A stretch of 64,000 bases of DNA. Origin: JAFAXA01 sp963777325. Lineage in GTDB: Bacteria; Pseudomonadota; Alphaproteobacteria; Acetobacterales; Acetobacteraceae. The translations under genes and the position numbers were made by a program. Each line of letters opens with the position of its first letter. Within the stretch, counting starts at the first letter, position 1. The stretch lies in NCBI GenBank assembly GCA_963777325.1, contig CAVZQE010000005.1:124001-188000 (forward strand). The letters run 5' to 3'. The notes under the pieces are model-generated. The model was given only the letters and a program-made list of their open reading frames with translations. It was not told the origin of the DNA and made no database searches. Positions 49,986 to 57,945 of this stretch are shown piece by piece.

Positions 49986-50390
49986 GCTCCTGCCCCGGCC
50001 GCGGCAGGGGCACCGAACGGCATGGCCTGATCCTTTTGACAACCTGGATAAGCCGCTCCAGGGCAGGGCAGGGCAGGGCAGGGCAGGGGCGGCGCGGACG
50101 CCGCCGACGTACCGTGAACGGACGAATCGCGTTGTAACTCCGGCCCATCTCTGTGGGCAACCGTTGCCACCACAGGCGCCGTCACGCGTTCCGCCTGCGG
50201 GCAGTCTCATCGCGAGGTTCCGCCCCGGACGCAGGAGCAAAGTCGTGAGCGCCGGTTCCGGCTACAGCACTGGCGTTCCCTGTCCTGGCGCGATCGCCGC
50301 CTGCGCGCTGGCCTCCTTTTCGGCGCGGCCGCCGCCGGCGAGAGCCGCCGATCGCGCGAGGCAGCCGCGCGCTCCAGGCCGAGCGACGGC
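49986..50390. other. Divergent intergenic region with pentanucleotide repeat
   Basis: About 400 bases between the glycosyltransferase and the ArsB-like gene. All frames are open over long stretches because of high GC, but none resembles a protein. It contains the GGGCA repeat at 50061-50085 and presumably the promoters for both flanking genes. No clear -35/-10 pair is seen. Confidence 0.5.
50061..50085. repeat. (GGGCA)5 pentanucleotide tandem repeat
   Basis: Five perfect direct copies of GGGCA, then GGGGC. The unit length is not a multiple of three, so gain or loss of a copy would change reading frame for any translation crossing it, or change spacing in a promoter. Confidence 0.9.
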
Positions 50391-51659
50391 GTGAAAGCGG
50401 CGCTTTGCGCGTCGCCATGGATGATCTGGAGCATCGCCGCGATCGCCACCGCCGGGGTCATCGTGAGGCCGTTCTCCTGGCCGGAATGGATCTGGGCCGT
50501 CGCGGGCGCGTTGGCGCTCGTCGTGCCGGGGCTGCTGCCGGTCCCTGATGCGCTCGCCGGTATCAGCAAGGGTACCGACGTCTATCTTTTCCTGACGGGC
50601 ATGATGCTGCTTTCCGAACTCGCGCGTGAGGAGGGGCTGTTCGACTGGCTGGCCGCCGCCGCCGTTCGCGGGGCGCGCGGGTCCGCGCGGCGATTGTTCA
50701 CGCTTGTCTTCGCGGTCGGTACCATCGTCACCGTTTTCCTGTCGAACGACGCGACGGCGGTCGTGCTGACGCCCGCGGTCGCGGCGGTAGCGAAAACGGC
50801 AGACGCGGAGGAGCCTCTGCCCTATCTGTTCATCTGCGCCTTCGTCGCCAACGCCGCGAGCTTCGTGCTGCCGATCTCGAACCCGGCGAACCTCGTCATC
50901 TACGGCAGCCACATGCCCCCGCTCATGCAATGGCTGCCGCGCTATGCCGTGCCGGCAATCCTCTCCATCCTCGCCACCTACACCGTCCTGCGGCTCACGC
51001 AGCGCAAGCGGCTGCGTCAGGAGCTTTCGGCCGAAATCGGGCGGGAAGCGCTCCCGCTGGGCGGAAAGGTGGCGGCGCTCGGCATCGCGGCGACGGCGCT
51101 GGTCTTGCTCGCTTCCTCGGCGCACGGGCTTCAGCTCGGGATGCCGACCTTTCTTTCTGGCGTCGTCACCGCCCTTCTGGTCCTGGCGTGCTCGGAATGC
51201 GGCGTCCGCACGATCGTGAGGCATATCTCCTGGGGCGTGCTGCCTCTGGTCGCCGGCTTATTCGTGCTCGTCGAGGCGCTGGAGAGGACCGGGGTGACCG
51301 GCCGGCTGGCCAGCCTGTTGCACGACCTCGGCGGGCGCTCTGCGACGATCGCGGCCTGGGGGGCGGGGGCGGTCGTGGCGGTCGGCTGCAACCTCATCAA
51401 CAATCTGCCGGCCGGGCTGGTCGCCGGCCGCGCCGTCGAACTGGCCCGGGTGCCGGACCAGGTGCGGGCAGCCGTGCTGATCGGCGTCGATCTCGGTCCT
51501 AACCTGTCCGTCACCGGCTCGCTCGCGACAATCCTCTGGCTCGCGGCGCTGCGGCGGGATGGCCAGCGCGTCAGCGCCTGGACCTTTCTGAAGGTCGGCG
51601 TCCTGGTGATGCCGCCCGCACTCGTGCTCGCGATCGGGAGCGCCGTCGCCTTCGGCTGA
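50391..51659 (+). CDS. ArsB-like / SLC13-type ion permease
   Basis: A 422-residue permease of the ArsB/P superfamily. Motifs are FLTGMMLLSELAREEGLFDW, VTVFLSNDATAVVLTPAVAA near residue 120, LPISNPANLVIYGSHMPPLM near 165 and CNLINNLPAGLVAGRAVELA near 345. DLGPNLSVTGSLATILWLAA is near the end. These match arsenite-efflux type proteins, but no arsR, arsC or arsA is adjacent, so another anion is possible. GTG at 50391 opens the frame; ATG 50421 (MIWSIAAIATAG) matches the usual N-terminus of relatives and may be the true start. Confidence 0.8.
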   Translation: MKAALCASPWMIWSIAAIATAGVIVRPFSWPEWIWAVAGALALVVPGLLPVPDALAGISKGTDVYLFLTGMMLLSELAREEGLFDWLAAAAVRGARGSARRLFTLVFAVGTIVTVFLSNDATAVVLTPAVAAVAKTADAEEPLPYLFICAFVANAASFVLPISNPANLVIYGSHMPPLMQWLPRYAVPAILSILATYTVLRLTQRKRLRQELSAEIGREALPLGGKVAALGIAATALVLLASSAHGLQLGMPTFLSGVVTALLVLACSECGVRTIVRHISWGVLPLVAGLFVLVEALERTGVTGRLASLLHDLGGRSATIAAWGAGAVVAVGCNLINNLPAGLVAGRAVELARVPDQVRAAVLIGVDLGPNLSVTGSLATILWLAALRRDGQRVSAWTFLKVGVLVMPPALVLAIGSAVAFG

Positions 51660-51661
51660 CA

Positions 51662-51772
51662 CTCATCGGCCAGTTCGGCCTGTTCGGGATGTGGGTGCAT
51701 CACCTTGACGCACGGCGGATCCTCGGGGGCGCGCTGATGGCCGGCGGCATCGCCCTGATTGCCCTCTTTTAG
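51662..51772 (+). pseudogene. C-terminal remnant of a DMT/YdcZ-like transporter
   Basis: The open frame encodes LIGQFGLFGMWVHHLDARRI then LGGALMAGGIALIALF and stops at 51770-51772. The pattern GxFG-(loop)-H-(basic)-R-LGGALMxxGxxL is the end of EamA/YdcZ-type small transporters. No start codon or upstream helices exist; the preceding 100 bases belong to the ArsB-like gene. A leftover tail is the simplest reading. Confidence 0.45.
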
Positions 51773-51781
51773 CCGCTCAAA

Positions 51782-52426
51782 TCATCCCCCGTCGGAGCCG
51801 AGTTCGGCGCGGACGGCGAGCCGGACCGCTTCGGCGAGACTGCCGACCTCGAGCCGCGCCATGAGCCGCGCCCGATGCACCTCCACGGTGCGGGTGCTCA
51901 AGCCGAGCTCCTGCGCAACCACCTTGTTCGGCTTGCCTTGCATGAGCAGTTCCAGGACCTCGCGCTCGCGCGGCTTCAGCATGCCGATGCGGGCGGCCGC
52001 CTCGGCCGCGGCGGGCGCCGACTGGAACTGATCGAGCGCGGCGCCGATGGCGGTGAGCAGCGTCTCGTCGTCGAACGGCTTTTCGATGAAATCGGTCGCA
52101 CCCGCCTTGATCGCCCGCACGGCGGTCGCGACGTCGCCATGCGCCGTCATGACGATGACCGGCCCCGTGAAGCCCTGCGTCTTAAGGCGGCGGAACAGTT
52201 CGAGCCCGTCGAGATCCGGCATGCGCAGGTCGGTCAGCACGCACATGCCTCCGGCTTCGTCCTGAGCAGGCAGTTCCTTGAGAAAAGCGGAACCCGACGG
52301 ATAGGTCTCGGCGTGAAAACCCGCCGAACGGAGCAGCATCGCAATGGCACGGCGAACGGCCTCGTCGTCGTCGATGACGTGGACGATGCGCCGGTCGGGT
52401 CTGGACGCGCCGGTCGGGTTCCGCAT
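51782..52426 (-). CDS. FixJ/NarL-type two-component response regulator
   Basis: A 214-residue regulator. The receiver domain has IVHVIDDDEAVRRAIAMLLR (acidic pocket), CVLTDLRMPDLDGLELFRRL with the phospho-acceptor Asp near residue 66, VIVMTAHGDVATAVRAIKAG and FIEKPFDDE with the Lys. The LuxR-type helix-turn-helix follows: LKPREREVLELLMQGKPNKV, then ELGLSTRTVEVHRARLMARL. The layout is that of FixJ. It begins three bases after the stop of the sensor kinase, so the two form a cognate operon. Confidence 0.95.
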   Translation of the reverse strand: MRNPTGASRPDRRIVHVIDDDEAVRRAIAMLLRSAGFHAETYPSGSAFLKELPAQDEAGGMCVLTDLRMPDLDGLELFRRLKTQGFTGPVIVMTAHGDVATAVRAIKAGATDFIEKPFDDETLLTAIGAALDQFQSAPAAAEAAARIGMLKPREREVLELLMQGKPNKVVAQELGLSTRTVEVHRARLMARLEVGSLAEAVRLAVRAELGSDGG

Positions 52427-52429
52427 CGC

Positions 52430-54816
52430 CTAGCCGGGAGGATCGGGCGGAGCGGTCGGGAGGGTAAAGCGGAACACTGCTCCCGTACCGGCATGCGGGT
52501 CAGCGCGGATGCGGCCGCCGTGAGCCTCAATGATCGAGCGGCAGATCGACAGCCCCATGCCCATGCCGTCCGGTTTGGTCGAGACGAAGGAGCCGAATAG
52601 ACGCCCGGTCAGCTCGGGCGGCAGACCCGGGCCGTTATCCGACACGATGACCTCGACCATCTCCGCTCCACTCGCCGCCGCCGACACCGTGAGTTCGGGA
52701 CAAGGCCGCTCCGCGCGGCCGTCGCGTGTCATCGCCTCGATCGCGTTGCGCATCAGGTTAAACAGCACCTGCTGGATCTGCGTCCGGTCGACGAGTACCT
52801 CTGGGCGGCCTACCGCCGAAGCGGAAGCTGACACCGATGCCGCGCTCCGTCTCGCCGACGAGGGCGAGCGCGGCCGCCTCCTCGACCAGCTTGGCGACGT
52901 CCTGGACGCCCTTGTCGAACTCGCCATCCCTGATGACGAAGTCGCGCAGGCGACCCACGATCTGGCCGCCGCGCACGGCCTGCCTGGCCGCGAGTTCGAT
53001 CGCGGACCGGATTTCGGCCTGCATGTCGCCGCCGGGCGAGGATGCCAGCATCCGTTCCGCGGCGCGCACCGCGCTGGCGACCGCCGTCAGTGGCTGATTA
53101 AGTTCGTGCGCCAGCGCCGACGCCATCTCTCCCGCCGCGCTGAACCGTGAGACGTGCAACAGTTCCGCCCGCAACTCCTGCAGCCGCGCCTCCGTCGCCT
53201 GTCGCTCAGTAAGATCGCGGACGAAGCCGGTAAAGACCTGCCGCGCCCCGAGACGCGCCTCGCCGAACGTAATCTCGACGGGGAAGGTGGACCCATCCTT
53301 GCGCAGGCCTCTGAGGAGGCTGCCCATGCCGGCGCTCGTCCACTTGCCGCCAGCGGCGCTGGCCCGAGCGGAGATCCGCGGCGCCGCATTCGAGGCCCGG
53401 TATCAGCACCGCCACGGGCTGGCCGGCGACCTCGCGGGCATTGTAGCCGAAGAGCTGCTCGGCTGTCGCGCTGAAGGATTCGATCGCGCCCTGGGCATCG
53501 ATCGCCACGATGGCGTCGGGCACCGCTCCGAGGATGGAGCGCAGCCGGGCCTCGCTCTCGGTGAGGGCCGCTTCCGTGGCCTTGCGCTCGGTGATATCGA
53601 CCAGCACGTTGATGCCGCCGGCCAGCGCTCCGTCCGGGCCGAAGAGCGGGGTTGGATACGCGATGAACGGAACCCGGCTCCCATCCGGCCGCTCGGCGAC
53701 AGCCTCGCCGCCGCGAACGGCCCGTTTCTCGCGGAGCGCGAGGCCCATCGGGCAGGCCTCGTGCGGGAGAGGACGTCCGTCTGAGGCGGAGAGCCGCCAT
53801 GATCCGCACCAGCGGGAATCGCCAAGCGCGGGCCGCCAGCCCCACAGGCGTACGGCTGCTTCGTTGTAGAAGGTCAGGCGGCCTTCCGCGTCGGTGGTGT
53901 AGACCGCGACGCCGAGCGCCTCGATCAAGGCGTGCGTCGTCTCCTCCGCCCGCTTGCGGTCATCGATGTCCGTGCCGATGCCGATCCAGCGCTCGACCCG
54001 GCCGTCGGCTCCCCGCAGCGGACTGGCCCGCGCCAGCACCCAGCGAAAGGAGCCATCGCTCGCACGGCGCACGCGCATCTCGGTTTCGTAATCGGTCCGG
54101 TCCGCCACCGCCTGCCGCCAGGTCGCGAGGACACGCGGGCGATCCGAGGGGTGCAGGACGGCGAGCCAGCCTTCCGCCCGGCTCTGCTCGGAGGAAAGTC
54201 CGGTGAACGCCGTGTAATGCTGATTGACGCAGGTTGTCCGGCCGATCATGTCGGTCAACCAGACCATCTGTTTCGTGATGCCCGGGGCGTCACTGGGCGG
54301 CTTCTCCCGTGCAGAGGCCGTTTCATCCGCCGGTTCGCAGCCCCTTGCTGCCGCCGGCTGTCCGCTTACGACCAACTCGGCCAGATCGCTGAGCGCACCG
54401 GCGTCCTCCCCGGCCCAGTTACGCGGTCCGCAACTCGCCACGCACACGGCGCCAATGGCGGTTCCCTCCCGATCGGCGAGGGGCACCGCAAGGTAGGAGC
54501 CGATGCCGCAATCCATGATGCCTGGCACGCGGCTCACGCGAGGATCGGTGCGCGTGTCCGTCACCGCAATCGGCAGCTCCATCCCGGTCAGGATTCGGCA
54601 GATCGCTCCTGGCGCCTCGCTCGGGCCGGCCGAGCACAAATCGTCCTGCCCGAACAGCAAGACGAAAGCCAAATCGGCTTGCAACAAACGTCCGGAGAGC
54701 CAGGCCAGGCGCTGCAAGCGCTCGCCGGTGACGCCGTTCGGTGCACGGCTTTCGCGCGGAACGGCTGCGCACGCGAGATCGGCCAATCGTACGGACAGCG
54801 GTGACAACCTTTCCAA
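52430..54816 (-). pseudogene. GAF/multi-PAS hybrid sensor histidine kinase (FixL-like), two frameshifts
   Basis: A soluble sensor of about 795 residues. The first 170 residues form a GAF-like domain (AVTDTRTDPRVSRVPGIMDC, GSYLAVPLADREGTAIGAVC). Three PAS domains follow: TTCVNQHYTAFTGLSSEQSR with its PAC segment, VAVYTTDAEGRLTFYNEAAV, and FSATAEQLFGYNAREVAGQP, which is very FixL-like. The kinase has the H-box LAHELNQPLTAVASAVRAAE, N-box FNLMRNAIEAMTRDG and G-boxes SDNGPGLPPELTGRLFGSFV and GMGLSICRSIIEAHGGRI. Frames change near 53345 and 52810. The start is TTG at 54814-54816 because no ATG is available; it is followed directly upstream by a hairpin. Confidence 0.85.
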
Positions 54817-54820
54817 GCAA

Positions 54821-54840
54821 AACCCGCGTCCACGCGGGTT
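54821..54840 (-). promoter_or_regulatory. Perfect hairpin immediately upstream of the sensor-kinase start
   Basis: AACCCGCGTCCACGCGGGTT: nine-base arms around a CC loop. On the minus strand it is followed by TTTTGCTT counting the stem's last T bases, so it resembles an intrinsic terminator or attenuator. It sits four bases before the proposed TTG start and could also mask that start in the mRNA. No gene upstream on that strand needs a terminator. Confidence 0.5.
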
Positions 54841-55238
54841 AGGAGTCAGTCTACACCAATTTTGTTACAACGCCCGAGAAGCGTGCAAGTTCCCGGTTTT
54901 GGTGAGACATGAATACAACCAAAGGTTGTCTGAGTCGCTATAACCGAGACGACTTTTGCCGTTTCTGTACGTAATATACCCAATGCGTGCAAGAGAAAGC
55001 TGCGCAACACTCGCGGTTCTCAAAGAAGGCGCAAGGTGATGTACGCCTCGGTCGATTACGGAAGCGAGAGCGCCGGACGACTCAGCCGGGAACTAAGGCT
55101 GCGTCTTATCGAGCGGCTGCTCTGGCTTGGTTCACGGAAGTTCACGCCCGGCGCCACGGATCGCGGGGCGCCGCAAGCTGAAGAGGGCAGCAAAAGAACC
55201 GGGGTCACTCGCCTCGTCCCTGCGATGAGGCAGCGTCC
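54841..55238. other. Intergenic region between sensor kinase and phosphoesterase-like gene
   Basis: About 400 bases. The first 140 are clearly lower in GC, as expected for divergent promoters, and contain the palindrome at 54915. A 67-codon frame from ATG 55036 or 55039 to 55242 has an AAGGTG before it but resembles no family and overlaps the next start. I do not count it as a gene. Confidence 0.4.
54915..54929. promoter_or_regulatory. Palindromic operator candidate ACAACC-AAA-GGTTGT
   Basis: A perfect six-base inverted repeat with a three-base centre, ACAACCAAAGGTTGT, inside the low-GC divergent region. Its size and symmetry fit a dimeric regulator site. Which regulator binds is unknown; the FixJ-like protein next door is one possibility. 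Confidence 0.35.
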
Positions 55239-55817
55239 ATGATGTCCGGTCGCCTGCCTCGGCGCCGCCCCAAAATCTGGTTCACCGCCGACTTGCGGCT
55301 CGGCTACCGCGGAGGTCTGCGGCGGACCACGCGCAGCTTCAACTCCGTCGAGGAGATGGACCACGTTCTGATCGTGAACTGGAACGAGGTCGTTCATCCG
55401 GACGATCACGTCTGGGTCATCGGCGATTTCTGCGCAGCCGGTATTGGGCTCGCCGACACCTATCTGCGTCAGCTGAACGGCAGCAAGAGCCTTATCATCG
55501 GCGATTGCGACCCGGTATGCGTGCGGCGCGCGCACGGATGGGAGTATGTCGATTGGTTCGTCAGGATCCTGCTCGACGAACGGTGGGTCTACCTGTCGCA
55601 TTTCCCGCTCTGCGACCGGCCGACCGAGGCCGAGGGCGCCCTGAGCCTGTTTGCCCACCCGCACGAGGAGCTGCGCGGCAGGCGGTGGTCCTGTCACGTC
55701 GGCCTCGACAGTTGGGACTATCGCCCGGTCTCCCTCGCCGAGATCAGCCGGCGCATGGCGGCTTGCCCGTCGCTCGGGCTTGATCCGCATCTCGGCCCCT
55801 GCCCGGTCCGACGTTGA
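55239..55817 (+). CDS. Calcineurin-like metallophosphoesterase family protein with altered metal-site motifs
   Basis: A 192-residue protein with the layout of the small YfcE/phage-type metallophosphoesterases. The expected blocks are all found but changed. The usual FTxDLHxGH is WFTADLRLGYRG (His to Arg); VWVIGDFC keeps the GDF block; the usual GNHD is LIIGDCDP. The next His block is YLSHFPLC (intact), and the GHxH block is LFAHPHEELRG. The C-terminal LDSWDYRPVSLAEISRRM matches the family exactly. Loss of the first His and of the Asn/His in GNHD would remove key metal and catalytic residues, so the protein may be inactive or use another chemistry. ATG 55239 or 55242 both possible. Confidence 0.75.
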   Translation: MMSGRLPRRRPKIWFTADLRLGYRGGLRRTTRSFNSVEEMDHVLIVNWNEVVHPDDHVWVIGDFCAAGIGLADTYLRQLNGSKSLIIGDCDPVCVRRAHGWEYVDWFVRILLDERWVYLSHFPLCDRPTEAEGALSLFAHPHEELRGRRWSCHVGLDSWDYRPVSLAEISRRMAACPSLGLDPHLGPCPVRR

Positions 55818-56092
55818 CGGACGGGGATGGCTCGAACTTCTGCGAGCCGGGCGTTCTACGGCCGACAGATACGATCCGGATTTATCGCTACAAGGGCCGG
55901 TCGGCCGATCAACTCAAGTCGCTCGCCACGCAGATTACCGGCGAAGCAGTTGGGTCAGAATGCCACGCTGCCGAAAGCGACCGCCAGCGGCGCCTCGACC
56001 GACAGCCCCCGCGTCAGCCGCGGCGACATCGGCCAGCCGTCCGCCCGGCTGAGCTTCCCCTCTCGCGGCGAAGCCTTACTGTGGGCGGATGA
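55814..56092 (+). CDS. Small hypothetical protein, doubtful
   Basis: A 92-codon frame opening with a TTG at 55814, inside the stop of the preceding gene, and ending inside the ABC ATPase start. The first half, TDTIRIYRYKGRSADQLKSL, looks like genuine protein; the second half is Arg/Pro-rich and may be out of frame. A different frame continues ATLPKATASGASTDSPRVSR and GEALLWADD, so a frameshift near 55950 is possible. I do not recognise a family. Confidence 0.3.
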   Translation: MTDGDGSNFCEPGVLRPTDTIRIYRYKGRSADQLKSLATQITGEAVGSECHAAESDRQRRLDRQPPRQPRRHRPAVRPAELPLSRRSLTVGG

Positions 56093-57927
56093 CCGCCGGG
56101 ACCGCGCCGCCTCTCCTCGACATCGCCGGGCTGACCGTCACCTTCGCCAGTGACCGGGGCGCTCCGTTCACCGCCGTCCGCGATCTCGGCCTCCGTCTGG
56201 CCGAGGGGGATACGCTCGCCGTGGTTGGCGAATCCGGGTCCGGCAAGTCGGTGACGGCTCTGGCGATCACCCGATTGATCGACCATGCGGGCGGCCGCAT
56301 CGCCTCCGGCGCGATCCGGTTCCGCGACCGCCAGGGGACAGTGCGCGATCTTACGCGGGAGCCGGCGCGCCGGATGCGCACGCTGCGCGGCCCCGAAATC
56401 GCCATGGTGTTCCAGGAGCCGATGACCTCCCTCAACCCCGTGCTCAGGGTCGGGGACCAGATCGCGGAAGCCATCGAGTTGCACCAGGGAAGCGACCGCG
56501 CGGCCGCGCGAGAGGAGGCGCGCCGGATGCTCGAGCGCGTGCGCATCCCAGAGGCGGCGCGGCAACTCGACCGCTACCCGTTCCAGCTGTCGGGCGGCAT
56601 GCGCCAGCGGGTGATGATCGCGATGGCGCTCTCCTGCCGCCCGCGCCTGCTGATCGCGGACGAGCCGACGACCGCGCTCGACGTCACGGTGCAGGCGCAG
56701 GTGCTGCGGCTGATGCGCGAGTTGCAGCGCGAGTTCCGCATGGCGATGATTTTCATCACGCACGACATGGGCGTCGTCGCCGAAATCGCCGACCGGGTGC
56801 TGGTGATGCGCGCGGGCGAGAAGGTGGAGGAGGGGGATGTGTTCTCGCTCTTCGAGCGCCCCGAGGCGCCGTACACGCGGGCGCTGCTGGCCGCCGTGCC
56901 GGCGCTCGGCAGCCTCGCGGACGAGGCGCTGCCCCGGCCTTTCCCGGAGGCCGGACACGATCCGCCGCCCCAGGACACGGTGCGGGAGGGTGGTCCGCCG
57001 GTGCTGGAGGTGGACGATCTCACGACGCGGTTCGGCGTCGCCTCGGGCTGGTTCGGCCGCCCGCGCGCCCGTATCCACGCGGTCGAGCATGTCAGCCTCG
57101 ACGTGCGGCCGGGCGAAACGCTCGGGCTGGTCGGCGAGTCGGGCTGCGGCAAGTCGAGCACGGGCCGCAGCATCATCCGGCTCGAGCAGCCGGAGGCGGG
57201 CATGATCCGCTTCGAGGGGAGGGACGTGTCGGTGCTGCGGGGAGATGCCGAGAGGCTGCTGCGGCGCGGGGTGCAGTATATCTTCCAAGACCCGTTCGCC
57301 TCCCTCGACCCGCGTTTGACGGTCGGCTTTTCGGTCGCCGAGCCGATCGCGACCAACCGGCTGCTGTCCGGCCGCGCGGTCGAGGCGCGGGTGGGCGAAC
57401 TGCTCCGGCAGGTCGGGCTGCCCGCCGAGCACAGCCGCCGCTATCCACACGAACTGTCCGGCGGCCAGCGCCAGCGTGTCTGCATCGCCCGCGCGCTCGC
57501 GAGCGAGCCGCGCCTCATCATCGCCGACGAGGCGGTGGCCGCGCTCGACGTCTCGATCCGCGCCCAGGTGGTGAACCTGCTGATGGCGCTGCAGCGCGAG
57601 CGGGGCCTCGCCTTTCTGTTCATTTCGCATGACATGGCAGTGGTCGAGCGGATCGCGCACCGGGTGGCGGTGATGTATCTCGGCCAGATCGTCGAGATCG
57701 GCCCGCGTCAGGCGGTGATGACCGCTCCGCAGCACGCCTATACGCGCCGTCTGCTCGCGGCCGTGCCCGTCCCCGATCCCAGGATGCGCGACCACGACCG
57801 GGGCATCGACGACAGCGAGGTTCCGTCCCCCTTGCGCCGCCTCGACGATCCGCCGCAGGTTGCGCCTCTCGTGGAGGTCGGCCCGGACCACTACGTCGCC
57901 CGGCATCCCGTGGGCGGTCTCTACTGA
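56089..57927 (+). CDS. Peptide/glutathione-type ABC importer, fused dual ATPase (GsiA-like)
   Basis: A 612-residue protein made of two full ABC cassettes of the oligopeptide class. Cassette 1: VVGESGSGKSVTALAITRLI (Walker A), MVFQEPMTSLNPVLRVGDQI (Q-loop), FQLSGGMRQRVMIAMALSCR (signature), LLIADEPTTALDVTVQAQVL (Walker B). Cassette 2: LVGESGCGKSSTGRSIIRLE, IFQDPFASLDPRLTVGFSV, HELSGGQRQRVCIARALASE and LIIADEAVAALDVSIRAQVV. Walker B of cassette 2 reads DEA-V rather than DEP-T, a mild change. Each ends with the OppD/F-type C-terminal extension. It opens a five-gene run that includes the receptor, both permeases and a dehydrogenase. Confidence 0.92.
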   Translation: MTAGTAPPLLDIAGLTVTFASDRGAPFTAVRDLGLRLAEGDTLAVVGESGSGKSVTALAITRLIDHAGGRIASGAIRFRDRQGTVRDLTREPARRMRTLRGPEIAMVFQEPMTSLNPVLRVGDQIAEAIELHQGSDRAAAREEARRMLERVRIPEAARQLDRYPFQLSGGMRQRVMIAMALSCRPRLLIADEPTTALDVTVQAQVLRLMRELQREFRMAMIFITHDMGVVAEIADRVLVMRAGEKVEEGDVFSLFERPEAPYTRALLAAVPALGSLADEALPRPFPEAGHDPPPQDTVREGGPPVLEVDDLTTRFGVASGWFGRPRARIHAVEHVSLDVRPGETLGLVGESGCGKSSTGRSIIRLEQPEAGMIRFEGRDVSVLRGDAERLLRRGVQYIFQDPFASLDPRLTVGFSVAEPIATNRLLSGRAVEARVGELLRQVGLPAEHSRRYPHELSGGQRQRVCIARALASEPRLIIADEAVAALDVSIRAQVVNLLMALQRERGLAFLFISHDMAVVERIAHRVAVMYLGQIVEIGPRQAVMTAPQHAYTRRLLAAVPVPDPRMRDHDRGIDDSEVPSPLRRLDDPPQVAPLVEVGPDHYVARHPVGGLY

Positions 57928-57945
57928 ACCGAGGGAGTTTCCTTG

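Noticed and set aside
50061..50085. Direct repeats as replication-origin iterons
   Set aside because: Five-base units are too short, there is no DnaA-box cluster or AT-rich stretch, and no rep gene.
50391..51659. Full arsenic-resistance operon
   Set aside because: Only the ArsB-like permease is present; no arsR, arsC or arsA around it.
55036..55242. 67-codon frame before the phosphoesterase-like gene
   Set aside because: Plausible ribosome site but no recognisable sequence and it overlaps the next start.
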